Assembly: GCA_914767715.1 (NCBI GenBank)
Contig: OU612065.1
Span: 17,112,001-17,176,000 of the forward strand
Direction: 5' to 3'
DNA from: Membranipora membranacea
Lineage: Eukaryota; Bryozoa; Gymnolaemata; Cheilostomatida; Membraniporidae
DNA length: 64,000 nt
This document shows positions 29,050 through 43,000 of this stretch, one piece after another. The notes under the pieces are model-generated. The model saw only the letters and a program-made list of their open reading frames with translations, did no database searches and was not told where the DNA came from. Positions within the stretch are counted from its first letter, which is position 1. Every line of letters starts with the position of its first letter. Made by a program: the position numbers and the translations under genes.

Positions 29050-29895
29050 GTTTATTGTGCATACAGAATCTATATATGAACGTTACAATAACAATGAAAT
29101 TGCCAGACTTTATCAGAAGATGGTTCATAGGTCCTGCTCATACATCGCCAGCTCAGTAAAACTCAATGTACTTTCAAATTCTGTGTTGTCTACCGAGATA
29201 GCCCTGCACAACATGGCAGTGTCTCTCCGTAGAGCCGAGGCTTGTATGTTGATGTTATATGAGCTGTTGTGTAGTATAAGCCGGCAAAGATCTTCTACTC
29301 TGCTTGGAGTCAGTATCAGAAAACTCAAACATCACTCAAACAGTGTTATGTTATATCCAAGTTTTGTTTGCATGTTATGGTTGAGATAGATTTTAAAATC
29401 GTAACAGGCCCCTCTGTTGGTATCTTTCTATTTTAATTTAAAGATTCATAAAAATGTCGAGGTAATGGTTCTGCAGAAACTAACAATTTATCTGAGATAA
29501 AAGTCCCGTTTTTAGATGCATAAATACCAAGGATCATCCTTTGACCAAGGAGTTAGAGTCTCTAACTCCTTGCTTTGACATCGTACGAACAGTGAGTTAT
29601 CACCTCCTGTTTGACTAATATATGAAACATTTTTTCTCAGGGAAAGCCCTAAAAGTTTCATAGCGATGATTAGCATGACAATTTATGATCATGTTAGGTT
29701 GTAGTGCTGAATATGATAAGAATAAGACAAATCAAAAACTTACTTCTTGCCTGCGATCTTCATGTTACTTTGAGCAAGGAGTTAGAGAGACTTCTTGCTT
29801 GGAACTGTGATTAACATCTGTAGAAATGTTTCGGTGTTCAGGTTTTCATTATCAACCACTTTCCCAACGTGCTACCACAGCTATCCCAACACAAG

Positions 29896-29935
<40 letters not shown>

Positions 29936-32900
29936 TTTAACCATCATTCGAAATTGTTCTCCGTGATGTTTAAGATTTAAGCGCTTAAACTAGTGTGGCA
30001 CTGATGCTTTATCAGGATATTCCTGTAGGTGATAATTTTCAAAATTCCTGTGAACGCAAGGTGTCTAAAACTTAGACAAATTGCAAAATCATCTAATCAT
30101 CATCTCTTATTTCCCGCCTGCTAATAATAGGACACAATTTCTTTAGCCATCATAATGACGTTGCGGTTACCTCCACATAAAAAAAGGGGTAAGCTTGTGT
30201 ACATATACTCCGACTCAACTAAAGATATGGGGTGAGAAAACTTCTCCCATAGCAAATAAATTTGAGGTGCTGAATCAAATATGCTATATATGAGTATCTT
30301 TTTATCTAATGTTGAACAAGGAATGCAGCTGACCTATAGTAAGTGTACTATTTACAGTCTTAGTTTGTTTGGGTTACCAGGACAGGTCATGAGTATACGT
30401 ATAAACATTTACTGTGATAAATCGAGGGCTACAGCTTGTATGGCAGAACTAGAAGCTTACTGCCAACCCAAGAAGGTATGCTTTGGCTGCTTTATAAATA
30501 AGCTTTAAATCTATCAACGTGAAAATGAAAGAGGGGAAAACTTGTAGCAGCTTTCTTATGTGAATTGTATTGCAGGTTTGCGTATGCAGGTCTCAAACAC
30601 CCTGTCGCAGTCACTCCTTGCTACATACTCCTAGCAGCTTACAGATTTTTTATTTCTGTGACATGGTGCGCTTTCATGTGGGAAACCAGCTCACTGCGTC
30701 GTCTTAGTTAAGAGATAAACTTGATATGCAAACACATCACATGAGTTCGCTTTTGAAATAATGCGCTATAATTCTACAAAATCTACAAATCTACAAAATC
30801 TGATAATACTAATGCAGATGTTTGAAATCTAAAATCTCGATGATAACGAGATAGTCTTGGTTACGCTATAATCGTGGAGACATACAAACAGCTTTGCCAT
30901 AGGCTAATCTTAGTGTAGCTGAAACTGCCAGATTGAAAAGACGCTGATATTATGAGATGTTAACCTGAGCTTCAAATCATTATTGGAAATCATCGGATAT
31001 GCTGATATATTTGCAATATCGGCAGCCCCAAAAGTCGGCCTAAAATTATGACCTGTACACTATCATGCTTTACTGACCAAACTTCAAATTAGTATTTAGT
31101 GTAGGGTTATTTGCTTGTTTCATGAAAGCTATGCACAGCTAACATCCTCTTTTGAGCTCCTCTTTCAAGCACAACGAAAACAATATTTGGAGAAGATTCT
31201 AGACTAATTACACACAATCTCTACAGTTACCAATTACCCAACAAATAATTCGCAAATGATGGGAGATTTACAATTTTTCTACTTCAGCTTAGCATGTTGC
31301 AACTTTTTCTTTGGTACGAGAGTATTCACATAGCTTTACAGCTGTATTGGCCAAAGCAGCCATATTTGAACACTTACCCAACTGATCCTTTCACTATTCT
31401 AGGCATCTATCAACCTAATCCATAATTTGGTCGCTGTTCATATTTCGGAGTTGTTCGCAGCTGAAAACAGTGTGCATGTCCTCTGTGTGATTTTTCTCGT
31501 GAATATCAGCATAATATTTGATATACACAACATTATACCAAGATTCCCGAAAGGTGAACACTTGAGCAAATAGAACTTCAGTTGCAGTGACGTACATACG
31601 TAGAGACAGAGCTTTCAGCAATTTCTATTAAAAACCAAACTCGTCCTAGCAACTCCTTAGCAAACACTGCTTAGATAAGCAGAATCAGCAGCGGAGCTAT
31701 AATTTGGCTACAATAAAGCTACAACTTCCACACGCTATCAAAACTCTGATGTGGCAAAAGAACCGGACACAAAAATTTTAAGTATAATCTAGTTGACACA
31801 GTTGACAGAGAAAAAATTCCCGATATAGTGGAGCTGTGGCTCTGCTGGCACACTCACTAAACCTCCGACTCAGTCAAGCCTCAAACGGATCTACCCTGCT
31901 GAAGGAGATAATTGTAAAATAATGAGACAAAATAGGCAGAAAATTAATCACCCCACCATTGTTCAGTATCATCATTTATAACATAAAAATTGTGATCTAT
32001 GTATTTCCTATTCCTTGACGTTTCCTATTGAACAGCGATAACTCCATCACATTATTTCTAGGTTTCTTTGTTGATGGGGGTTAGTTACGAGTTAAGCTTT
32101 GTAAGATCTGACCAATCACATATCACAAACTATAGCTGGAGTCCCAACCATTGCAAGAAATATAACCTGGGTTACACAATATTAAATCCCTCTTGTCTTC
32201 AAAAATATTTTACTCCGCCAATCTCAGATGATATGACAAGGATTAGAATATCATTGCTATAGCAACATTTTTTTGCGATTGTCATATTATACATGAATGT
32301 AATTTCCAGATGATTAAGCCGGTGGTTAACAGTAACCAACCATTTGGCAGTCCTACAATGGACACACACATCTGAATAAATATCAACTTTAAAATGTTCC
32401 AAAATTGAATAATGCGAAAAGATGTTGACAAGATAGATCCTAACAGAATAAAATAAACCTGAGGAATTTAATTTGTGGAAGAACTGCAAAAAAATTGATC
32501 CAATATAGAGACAGGCAGCACAAGCTGCAAGCGGACAAAGAAACTAGGATTAATGCTAGAGGAAACAAAATCTCTAAAGCTTGCTGATTATGAAACAACA
32601 ACGACTCTTCATTATCAATCTTACCTTTCTGTCGATATGAAACCCAAATAAACGACTGCTCAAAATACCTTCGCCTATCAGCATCCAAAAAAGTTGTAGT
32701 CTTGTAGCTGATGATCCACATCTCTGCCTGAGGATCGTGAATCTATACTGCCCAGCCTGCTGAGGTGGAAGTTCTCACAGAGTGCTGGGAAAAAACAGGT
32801 GCGACCGCTCCCTTTGCCGACACGATATTGAGGCAACGCTGTCAACTTGACAATGGTCAAGTACCAATACCACACGCATATCTCAACATTAAACCACCTC

Positions 32901-34208
32901 CACTTGTACATATCAAAGATAGGAAACTTAGAGTACTGTAAGCCCTTTTATATCTTAGCACCAAACCTTAATAAGTTAATCACCAATCTTAATGTAAATA
33001 CGTACAAACCCTAGTGCATGAGACAGTTTGGCTGGGTCAGGACAAACTAAGATAAAGCTTAAAATGCTGTTTCAGAAATTATCTCATATTATTATTTACC
33101 CTAGGCTTGAGTCATAGGACCAAAAAAACACGCAACCCGAACTATGAATTAATATTTAACTTCAATTAGTACCAAGTAAAGTACCAACGTAAAGCCATTT
33201 TGTAAACTTAATAATCATAATCGAAGCTGTCACAAGTTAGCGCCTCAAATGGATGCGCTTGCTATGACACACCACCAATCCTATCAGATCACCTTACCAA
33301 TCCAGTCTGTCTCAAGTCAGATTCCAAAATTTACTGGTGTAAAAAGGAAATTTAACCAGCTCGACAATAACAATCATCCAAACTCATTGTGTTCTTATTT
33401 GACCCCTACACCCGATACCTTCATACTGACAGTCAAACATCATAGAATGGAGCAATGGCCAGCTAGCAGGAGAGATTGAATCATAATATGGGTCCTATAT
33501 TTCACCGATTCTGATTTCAGGATATGTTGTGGGATCGCATGCAAATGCAATTATTTGTGCCGAGCACAATATCAACTACCATATTTAAGAGACTCACAGT
33601 TATTTGAAGAATTCCAGTTCAAGTCATTCTCTCCATAAACAGCACAGACAGTTCAGTTCAAAGTAGTTACGATTACTTTTAGCAGGCAGCAAATAATGTA
33701 CAAATTTAAAATCCACATCTTCAACTCACAAATATACACCCTTCCAATCGAGTATTCTAAGAAGTACTATGTATAATTCTCATCACAATTGACTAATAGC
33801 CACTAGTGTAATTATCAGGAACTAGATACCCTAACTGACATTTTACTTAGAGCTCACCTTTTCGCTAGCACAATAACTACTCCTCTAATGTATCAAGCAG
33901 CAGTCCAAATAGCTATACAGCGTACATGTCAAGTATAGTGCCTCAATGCGCATCCAAGCAACTGGTTTCCACTTATTAATCAACTTATACAAAAAATTAA
34001 CATAATAACATACCAGGGAAACAAAGCAACACACGCAAGGAAGCATGGTAAACAGAAAACCAATGACAATGAAGATGAAGACTAAAACTGGTACTATTAT
34101 GTTATTCTGTGATTTCATGATGTCGCAATAACCGTTGTTGAGGATCTGCCAGACATCACTCCAAAAAAGCGAACTAAGCGGAAGAAGATGCCAGATCCCG
34201 TTAGCCAT
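29050..34208 (-). CDS. Unidentified minus-strand gene, incompletely resolved (probable membrane protein)
   Basis: Exon candidates: 34208-34014 begins with an ATG 4 bases after a CATGCAG acceptor-like site and ends at a GTATGT donor. It encodes 65 aa with a hydrophobic segment (about residues 37-59, PVLVFIFIVIGFLFTML) followed by cysteines. 33884-33858 is a possible 27-base exon. 32742-32625 (39 codons, IHDPQAEMWIISYK...) has a clean acceptor and a GTAAG donor. 29296-29125 is a terminal exon (VEDLCRLILHNSSYNIN... to AMYEQDL, stop) followed by AATAAA at 29055-29050. I do not recognise the protein; the first exon loosely recalls the first membrane segment of prominins, but that is not enough for a name. 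The exons may belong to more than one gene, and others between them are missing. The gene would start just downstream of the UBR5 poly(A) signals. Confidence 0.35.
29897..29932. repeat. AT dinucleotide microsatellite
   Basis: Eighteen uninterrupted TA units. Confidence 0.95.
30305..30475 (+). other. Possible plus-strand exon of unknown gene
   Basis: An open frame (QLTYSKCTIYSLSLFGLPG... to ELEAYCQPKK) ends exactly at a strong donor, AAG/GTATGC. Its amino-acid composition looks protein-like, and the opposite strand is full of stops. The acceptor side is weak, no partner exon was found, and the peptide is not recognised. It lies within the presumed intron of a minus-strand gene. Confidence 0.2.
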
Positions 34209-34303
34209 TGTACTGCATGAAAAATCGAAATATAAAAGCTTTCTACCTAGGTATCAAATATCAATATGGATGATTGTAGAGATTTCAGTGAGGAATAACA
34301 AAT

Positions 34304-34314
34304 TTTATTTTATT
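34304..34314 (-). terminator. Overlapping double polyadenylation signal, probably for UBR5
   Basis: The minus strand reads AATAAAATAAA, two overlapping AATAAA signals, about 460 bases after the UBR5 stop codon. If used, the 3' UTR spans roughly 34290-34775 and ends less than 100 bases before the ATG of the next minus-strand gene candidate. Confidence 0.45.
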
Positions 34315-34775
34315 CACAAGTACCTGAAAAAAACGTCTGTAGAACTGAATATCTTTAGCCACACGCTGAATAATATGAGTAGTTTGAAGAGAGTGAGGTA
34401 TATAACAAGCACGCTCTTATTTTGCATCTGACCCAAAAGTATCAATCAAAGCTATATTATGTGCTGCCTTCGCTCAGCAGTGCAACCCGATAGATGAATA
34501 ACCATCAAATGTACCTATGCAGTGTGTTTATAATAGCACATTTTTTGTTGTCTGTTTTGGTAGCAGCTTAGTATAAACATTGGTAACCAGGAATGCGCTG
34601 CGCCCAGCTGTGCCACTTTCCATAGAAAACTGATATACAATATTACAGTTCACTTGTAGTGCGGGTATTCCAGCTATCTCGAGACAAACACACAGGTCGG
34701 AACAGTACAAAAAAACAATTTACATTGAACTAATTATCGGGGCTATAGATATTATATTTGTAGCGGATCGAGCTT

Positions 34776-37700
34776 CTAAACAAAGCCAAAAGCCTTGGTT
34801 TTGATAGCTAGAATCAGTTTAGTTTTGAGGATCTGTTTGCTAGAGTATAGTGGTATATAGAGACGAGATATACAAGTGTTTGCAGTAGGCAAGTGGTTGT
34901 CATCTGCTGGTCTGATGGTTATCGTCGGCATTGGCTGGAATCCTTCTTCACTCGCCGGCAAAGCTGGGCTCGAAGTCCAGAAATAAACCTGTCAATCACA
35001 ACAAAATTTCAAACTATCACAGCTATTAATTGGCTGGTTGTTTTCTCTAGGATCTAAATACAACCTGATCTCTCACTGATATGGTATGTGGTTGGTAGGA
35101 TGGGGGTTTGTTGTCTTAGTGGGTGAGTGTGAGTATCTAAAGTTGAGCCAGTTAATATATAATCTTTACCATAAACATACAAATCTTACTATCATATAAT
35201 GCATGCCACCATCAGGTGTATTATTCCTTATACTTCTTATCGACTTCTTTTGTCAAATTTCATCTTGTTTTTATTAAATTGTAGTGTTTTTTAATAGGGG
35301 AATACATTATAGCCTGATAATAATTGATGTTATAATGTAAATGTCACAATAGATATTGCAAACGTTCATGCCCAAATGTGGAAGTTGTTTAGCTAGAACC
35401 ACATCTGGCAGTCTGGTAGTGCCGCCGTATGTCTTATAATGTTTAAATAAATTGTGGAAGTTAGGTAGTGGAAAATGATTATGCAGGCTGTGGGTCAACC
35501 AAGCTCAAAACTGCCAAATGATAATCATTTTGTTTGCATAAAGACCTAAATTTGATTTTGAGTCCTGTTTCTTACCAAGTCTTGTCTCTCTTGTATACTC
35601 ATCTTTTCCACTATGAACCAGAACCATCGTTTGAACTTCTGAACTTTATCGCTGTTACTTTCTCCTGGAAATGTAGTACAAGAGAATGTATTAGAGTGTT
35701 GTGTATAAACAAAAGTGGTCTGCTGTAAGAACATGGGTCATGGCCAGTTACAATAACACGTCTTTGGCAGAGGAAAAAGCATAGGGTTAGCAAATATACA
35801 CAGCTCCTGAGACCAAAGAGTAATAGTGGAAGCTATTACTGCTTGCCGGGACCATTCTGGGTGCCTAGATAATATGTGTGGGTGCCACTGCCACCTAGCA
35901 AGTTATAACCATGCATTGTTATCTCCACAAACTGCGCAAAAAGTTAAACAACTCCTGGCCACATAAACAAAATACTGGGATGGCCTGACTGGTGTGTAAA
36001 CCATTTTATCAGGAATACTTTGTGGTTGCCAATGATAGGGCACTCCTAGAGAAAGTATGTGCCATAGTTGTAGGGCCTAACTCATTGTCCCATTGAATCA
36101 AATAACATTCCAGCGCTTCAACTGTACCACAAACTGGATTACCGAGATAAGGACAAATGTGTACAGAGCTGCTTGATTTCATCAGCACTCTACCTCTATC
36201 ACTGTAACACACGAGTTACAAAAAACGTATGCTAATGACTATGCAGAATGTCGCTCAGGAGAACCGATTCATCACTATCATGCCCTGCGTGCCATCATTA
36301 TTATTCATTTACCGATTGTCATCTCATTATAAAAATACTTGGCACAGCATTTGACTTCACAAAGTACAGTATCTAGTCTCTATACTTGATGCTGATGCTG
36401 TATCGCCAATGAAAAGTCTACTGACTACAGTATCAAATTCCTCTAAAAATGTCACATTGCGCTTTTTTTGCGGGAGACCTGTTGACATACTAAACAGAAG
36501 GTGGCAAACTCCATTTTTGTTATGCGAGTACAAACGGTCTTATTTGTGTCCTTCACTACTTATGTCCAGTGTGAAAGTTAGTACAAGCGACCTTACAGTA
36601 AATTTATGACAGACAGGCGTGACACGGTGTTTGCCACATCAGGAGAAGAAACAATTTTTTATGGCAAAGCAAGAAAATAGTTTCATCTCACTCGTACGTA
36701 TGTTTTCATTGTTTGGGCTACATTCGAGAACAACATACGTAAAGGTTAATTTGGCTCGCAGCCTTCAAAACAAAGTCCTATAATGCCATGGTTGCAGAAT
36801 CACCGGAGAGGAAAAAGGTCTTGGAAGATTTCCCTACCATGCAAGCCTATACCACAACGCATCCCTATGCTTATGTCCACAACAGATGCAACTGGTTATT
36901 GGGATATGGGACAGGGGCAGGTATACATACCACTTTCATCGTTGAATGAGGTGTAACTTATGAGTGTTTGAACATCGATCTCGTTTTGTCCGTTCAATAA
37001 TAAAGTGAAATCCTCCGCCACCAAACCATCTAGAGAGTTGCGCGGTATGACATCATGTACACCCTGTCTTAATTGCTACAAACAGAATTTAACAGTTTGA
37101 ATATGCGACAAAGAAGTGTTGTCTGAGCAGAATGCAGGTTTTACTTGGTGGTCTTAGATTTTGGCTTTGACTTAATTTGCAAAGTCAGCACATATGTATA
37201 ACTCAGAGATCATTAATTTGGGTACACAGAGAGAGAAGGTGAAAATAGCTATTCAGCCGCCTAACCACATCTTGTATCATTTGGCCCTGAGTGTATATAT
37301 GATGCTAGATGCTGCATGAATCTGTAGGTGATGCAATAATGCACCGCAACAAACTAATTTCTCAAGTATTGCTTTGTGACAACCACAGGTCTAATGTAAC
37401 ATGCTAATAAGGCACCTCCAGCCGAATACCATGACTCGAATTAAACTCTGCTTAGCCTACATGGAGATAGAGACGTTGAGTGTTAGCACTTTGCAATGAC
37501 TCAGAGGAATTAAGATAGAGGGCTCCAATAACTAATTTTTGCAGGGCGTAAATGGCAGTGTTAGGTTTATTAGGCGGATATGGGCTATATACATGAATAA
37601 AGGTTGACATTTCATACGATTAGAGAGATAGAATGCTATATAAGATATCTAAAGATCTTAGCAAAGGTCAATAAAGGCCTCAATATAAAACACTTGAGTT

Positions 37701-40059
37701 TGTGTTTCTATAAACATTGCTTGAACTCACAAATTAGTTTATAGGGCTGTAAGTTGTATACACAACGCAAAAAGAGATAAGGTAGAATTAGTGGCATTAT
37801 AATTTTAGGGTTCATTTGTAAATTGCATGAAACTGAGCTGAAATTTTGAACCAACAGCCAGTGCTGTTAACACTTTGAATGTGGCAACGCATTAGTACTC
37901 AAACCAGGTCTAAAACAAATTTCATGATCATGTTTCAACCTATAAATGACAGGAACCGCTATCTTAAATTAATTTCATCTTGAAGTGCAAAGCCAACATA
38001 ATTCACATTCAAAAACACACAATTGTAAATAAGTCTTATCTCAACTGTTAATCACAATGCTTTGTCTGGCTGAATACATTAAATTTTAAATTCAAAAGAG
38101 CTTAAACACTACCAATAAAATAAGAGGATGAATTCGATGCTTTGTAGTGCTTTTTTGATTTACTCAATATAACTTGTGGCCAAAACACCTCTTAGCTATC
38201 TGGCAGGTCAAAACTCTCCATCAAAGTGAAGAGGGCCAAGATTGATATAAACATCCTTAATCGAGGCTGCTAGAGTGCATTTTGAACACAAAAATGTAAT
38301 TAATTAATCGTTTTGCAGAACAGATCTCAATTTCCTTAAGATTTTGAAATGATTAGGTAGTAAAAAAAGGAAAATTGCAACACAATGCTAAGCTCTACAG
38401 CGTAGGCTGATCCATGGTAAAATTCTTGTTTTTTATACATGGGATAATCTCAAATTATATGGATTATCATTCAGATTAAATACATGAATGTGAGAAAGCG
38501 AGTCCTTCAAAGGAACTCAGTGCGATTGGGTTTACCAAAGTTTTAAGTAAGCAATTATTGCATGATGGGACTTGTGCACTCCTTGAAATAAGGAAACACA
38601 ACTCAATAAGGCTACTGTTAGAAATATTTTGGTTCAACCAGGGAGGGTGGGATCAATGAACTAGTTCATCGGTGGGATCCCACCCTCCATGGTTCAACTT
38701 CCAGCATCAAGTGAGAAAATGCTCTTATAAGTTGTTACCAGACTATTCAGCAAACTATGGGTAACACGGAATTTCTGGTGGTGTACATCTCTTTGATTGT
38801 ATAGTTTTTATGGCATTATAATTCATTTTGCGAGTTTAGACTTGGTTGTCGATTACCTATGCACTCCTTTATCAATCTTTCGACATAAACCTATGGTGAT
38901 GTTAGTGTTATATTCTATGATATATTACCTCTAGTGCCTTCTCACATGACTTGACCATCTTGTATTGAGCATATTTCCTGATGTAGCAGTAGATATTTTG
39001 AGGCGTTACAGGAACCTCAGAACCTCCTGGTATCAGCTCATGTGTTATACAGTTAAACTATAAAGAAAAGTTAAATGATGACAAGATTGTGGGTGAATAA
39101 AAAAAGAAGACAACACACCACAACATAGTGGTCTATCTTTATAAGGAGAAGTGAAATTTAATCTTAGGAAATAAGGGGATAACCCTCAAAGCCGATATAT
39201 TGCAAGAATTTGAATTTTGTTGATATTGTCAAATTTATTGCTGAAATAAGAGGTTGATTGATGGTGGTGACTCATGATAGCTAATTGATCAAAGTAAAAT
39301 CCCTTCTTATTGGAGTCTATTATATTATTAAGCAGTTTGTTACAGTCAGCATTAAGTGTGTGACACAAAATAACAATATTTTGGCCGTGAAGCCACAGTA
39401 TGATGTATAGTGAGCAGTATACTGTACCTCATCGTCCACAGTGAAGGTGAGGTCTAACGCTGACAGTATCTGTCCAGCATCCTTCAGTTCCGTATCAGCG
39501 AGCAGTCCTCTCAAACTCTCGTACATTGTCGGATCTAGGAAGGCCAGGTCGTGCCAGCGTATCTGTCTACCTAGTATATACTTAATTACTGGACGGCATA
39601 AGTGCAGAGGGCAGGTCTCGTTCTGCAGAAGGCACAGGCCGATCACCCTGTTGAAAAATACAAGGGGATAGTGAACAACAGGATAAATATTTCAGGCACA
39701 TAGAGTTTATGAGATGAATACAGTTCAGAGATCAAAAGTACCTGAAGAACAAGATGAAAACCGTACTACCCAGAACAACTAAATTCATATGTTGCAGATT
39801 TTATATTACAACGACAATATTTAATCGACCAAACACCAAGATTATCCATAGTAATGGAATATCTCACCTCCCGACATTTCTGAATGCATTGAGCCTGGTA
39901 ACTGAGCCGTTACCCAGTACTGGTGCGTAGTATCCTTGCTTGCCAGGTTGATGAAATAGAGGGAGCGTTTCGCCATCGATCACTTGCTCAGTATTGTCAG
40001 TTTTATTACCACCCTGACTCTGACTAGATGTTAGGTCTTTAACACTGCCACTGTTGCTA
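34776..40059 (-). other. UBR5: HECT catalytic domain of UBR5 (last six exons)
   Basis: The domain runs from about residue 2545 of the partial protein to the C-terminus. It includes [30 protein letters not shown], the ELIPGG block, [22 protein letters not shown] and [18 protein letters not shown]. The catalytic cysteine is the TGT at 34874-34872, 31 residues from the end, as in human UBR5. The protein ends [10 protein letters not shown], the typical C-terminal tail. The ligase therefore looks active. Confidence 0.95.
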
Positions 40060-43000
40060 CTGTCAAAAAAAGTATTGATGATATGTACTTAATTATTAAT
40101 ATAAATGGTATTCCTATCGCTGTTTCAATGAGAGCGGCGACAAAAGAGCTTGGGGTGACATTAAAGGGCAACCAAGGTTTCAAACAACTTCTCATTGATG
40201 GCCATTGATTAATAGCAGATTGCACCTTCTGCATGGGGAAAAAGACAAAATATAATTCGGATGATTATTCAGTCAGAATTCTTGTGAAACATTTCTTCCA
40301 TCAGGCACTCAAACTCAGCTAAAAGAGAATACCACATAGCAGTTTCCTGTTCCTGTTATTATTTAGCCTGTACTCTATAATTATTACAGCAAAGTCTTGG
40401 AACCTCCCCTAAACTGAAGTGTTACCCAGCTTAGAGTGAGCAACTAATTTGAGTTTTGCATCGCGTAATGCACAAAGCTGATGCTGCCCAGCACATTATT
40501 TTCTACCCATTAATGCATTGCTGCGAAACCTTGGTTGCCCTTTAACCATTCTGATACGCTCTGTTAAAGTGAGCAACAGCAAACACAACTACAGGCATCA
40601 GCCAATTCTATGACAAATATATTGAATTTAGCTATGATTACCGTGTGACAGAGCTGAATGCACTGTTTGAAGCCCCTGGTTGATTAGCACCGCCTACAGC
40701 AGAAGGTAACCCTTCAGATTGGCTATTTCCAGAGGTAAGTGATTGTTGATTGGTCAGTGTGTTCTCGCCTGTAGAGGTGAGGATGTCCATAGCTTCCTGT
40801 ACTCTCTGTCGGAGTGACTCCTCCGAGGCACAGAGAAGGAGCAGCTGACCCGGGGTAAGCTCCAGTAACATGCCTGTTATCCTTGATGACAAGGCCTATC
40901 GCACAAAAATACATTACATGTTTAGAGCTCAGTCTTATGTAAAGGAGTTAGTCGATGAGTACAAAAATTATTTTGACAAAGCTTCAATTTATTGAACTTA
41001 AATCAATGAGAGAAAAATTTGCTATAGAGGATTTATAAAGGGATTGAACAACTGAAGTTTATTTACCCATCAAACAAAGCTTGTCACGACAGGCTAAGTT
41101 CAATTGTAAAATCTATGAACATCTTCCAAGTTTTGTGTTACTTGTAGATGAACCACCTTGTGGAATCCTACCAGTTACATAGTACTATCCCCCCAGTTCA
41201 AAGCTCAATAGGATAACTTACAGGTTGCATTGCTTGTACTCTAGGGAACAGTCTCTCTCCAAGATGTCGTCTTGGAGCCGGTAGACTACTGTTCATTTCC
41301 TGCCTCTCCACAGCCGAGTTTGGCATGTAGAAGGGAGCAGCATTGGCTGACATACTACGCCGTGATGTAGTCTCCATGCTACTGCTTGAGCTGCCGATCC
41401 TATTTAGAGTAGATGATGATCGTGAGTTTTCTCCTCCGAGAGCAGCGGCCCTTCTTGCTGAGGTGCTCTGTTTTCCTGATGATCTTTTACCACTAGCAGT
41501 AGTACATGTTTCTAAAGCTGGCAGCTTTTCAGATGATAGGACAGCCTAAAATCCGCACAATTACGTAAATTATCCTCTTCCGTGTAATGATTGAGTTAAA
41601 CACTACAGAAATAAATGTAGCCTGCATGGCGCCATGAGGGAAGAGGTTCGAGATCAAGACTTTTTACGTGCCAATTCAGGACCAAAGCGCAATTTCCGAT
41701 ATTATCAGTGAAGAGAAATAAAAGTGCTAAAAAAATGATGTCAACCATATTTGATACATGAGGCATCTTCTTTTTCGGTGCACCTTACAACTCCTGGCAC
41801 AAACTGCCAACTATTCAAGCAATCATGGAGTTATCTTACTCCAATACTTGCCTGTGAGAATGCAGTATAGAAGCTCCTAGCCACACCGCTGCCCTCTCCT
41901 GGCTCACTCTTGAATATGGCTTTGATTCTGTGAGCAGCGAGAGCAGGTGAGTATGTATTGTAATGAGCTCTACGATTGTACTGACTATTTAACTGTTTGA
42001 TGGTCTGTATCAACAACTGGTTTCGCTCTCTGTCAACCTGATGGAACAAATAAATAAAAGAGATTATCAAAATAAAGATATTTCCAATCCAAAATCTAAC
42101 ATGCTTTAAAGGGCAACTAAGGTTTCGCAGCAAAGCATTAATGGGTAGTAAATAATGTGCTAGGCACCATCAGCTTTGTGCATGACGCGGTGCAAAACTC
42201 AATGTAGTTGCTGACTCTAAGCTGGGTAACACTTCAGTTTAGGGGAGGCTCCAAGACATTCCTGTAATAATGATAGAGCACAGGCTAAATAATAACAGGT
42301 ATGTGGTACTCTATTTTAGCTGAGTTTGAGTACCTGATGGATGAAATGTTTCACAAGAATTCTGGCTGAATAATCAACCGAATCAGATTTTGTCTTTTTC
42401 CCTATGCAGAAGATGCAATCTGCTATTAATCAATGAGAAGTTGTTTGAAACCTTGGTTGCCCTTTAAATCAATGCGAGAGATGCAACAATGCAAAATCAT
42501 ATGGAACTACAGTAATCGTCTAAATTTAACAGCAACTAAAGCCAGTTCAGTTTTCTCTGAAGATAAAACTTCAACATCCACATATCCTGCATGCTTTTTG
42601 CAATAACCACCTACCTCTAAAGACAAGTCACGTTGTTGAGAGTTTCTAAGTTTTTCCATCTCTCGCCTGAACTTGCTTTCTTTGACTGGGAATCCCCCGA
42701 GCTCATTTATAATGGAGCCTGGCTCCGATCCGACATCGTCACAGAATATGTGACCAAACATCTGAACAGTCTGTCTCCACCGACCGACAAGGTATTCATG
42801 GGTAATACTCTCTCCAAAAAACTGAACCCTATATAAATAACAGATAATAATCGTTTATTACAGTGCTGTCTGGTCCTACCTTAATTTCCCTGCAACAAAC
42901 CTCGATAGTCCACAACAAATATATAAGATAATCCTCGTCACTCATATGCAACAGGATTAATATTTAACGAAAGTGCTTTATACTTCATGTCAATGATGTG

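Larger units (their letters stand above)
29297..32624. other. Presumed intronic interval of the unidentified gene
   Basis: Apart from the AT microsatellite and the plus-strand exon candidate listed separately, nothing is clearly supported here. A minus-strand frame at 31415-31621 reads plausibly (FTFRESWYNVVYIKYYADIH) but lacks convincing splice sites. Confidence 0.3.

Noticed and set aside
29881-29980. CRISPR-like or coding meaning of the repeat-rich stretch
   Set aside because: Simple TA microsatellite in eukaryotic DNA; no spaced direct repeats, and no CRISPR expected.
34528-34710. Minus-strand ORF as a UBR5 or downstream-gene exon
   Set aside because: It lies after the UBR5 stop and before the likely poly(A) signals, so it is best read as 3' UTR.
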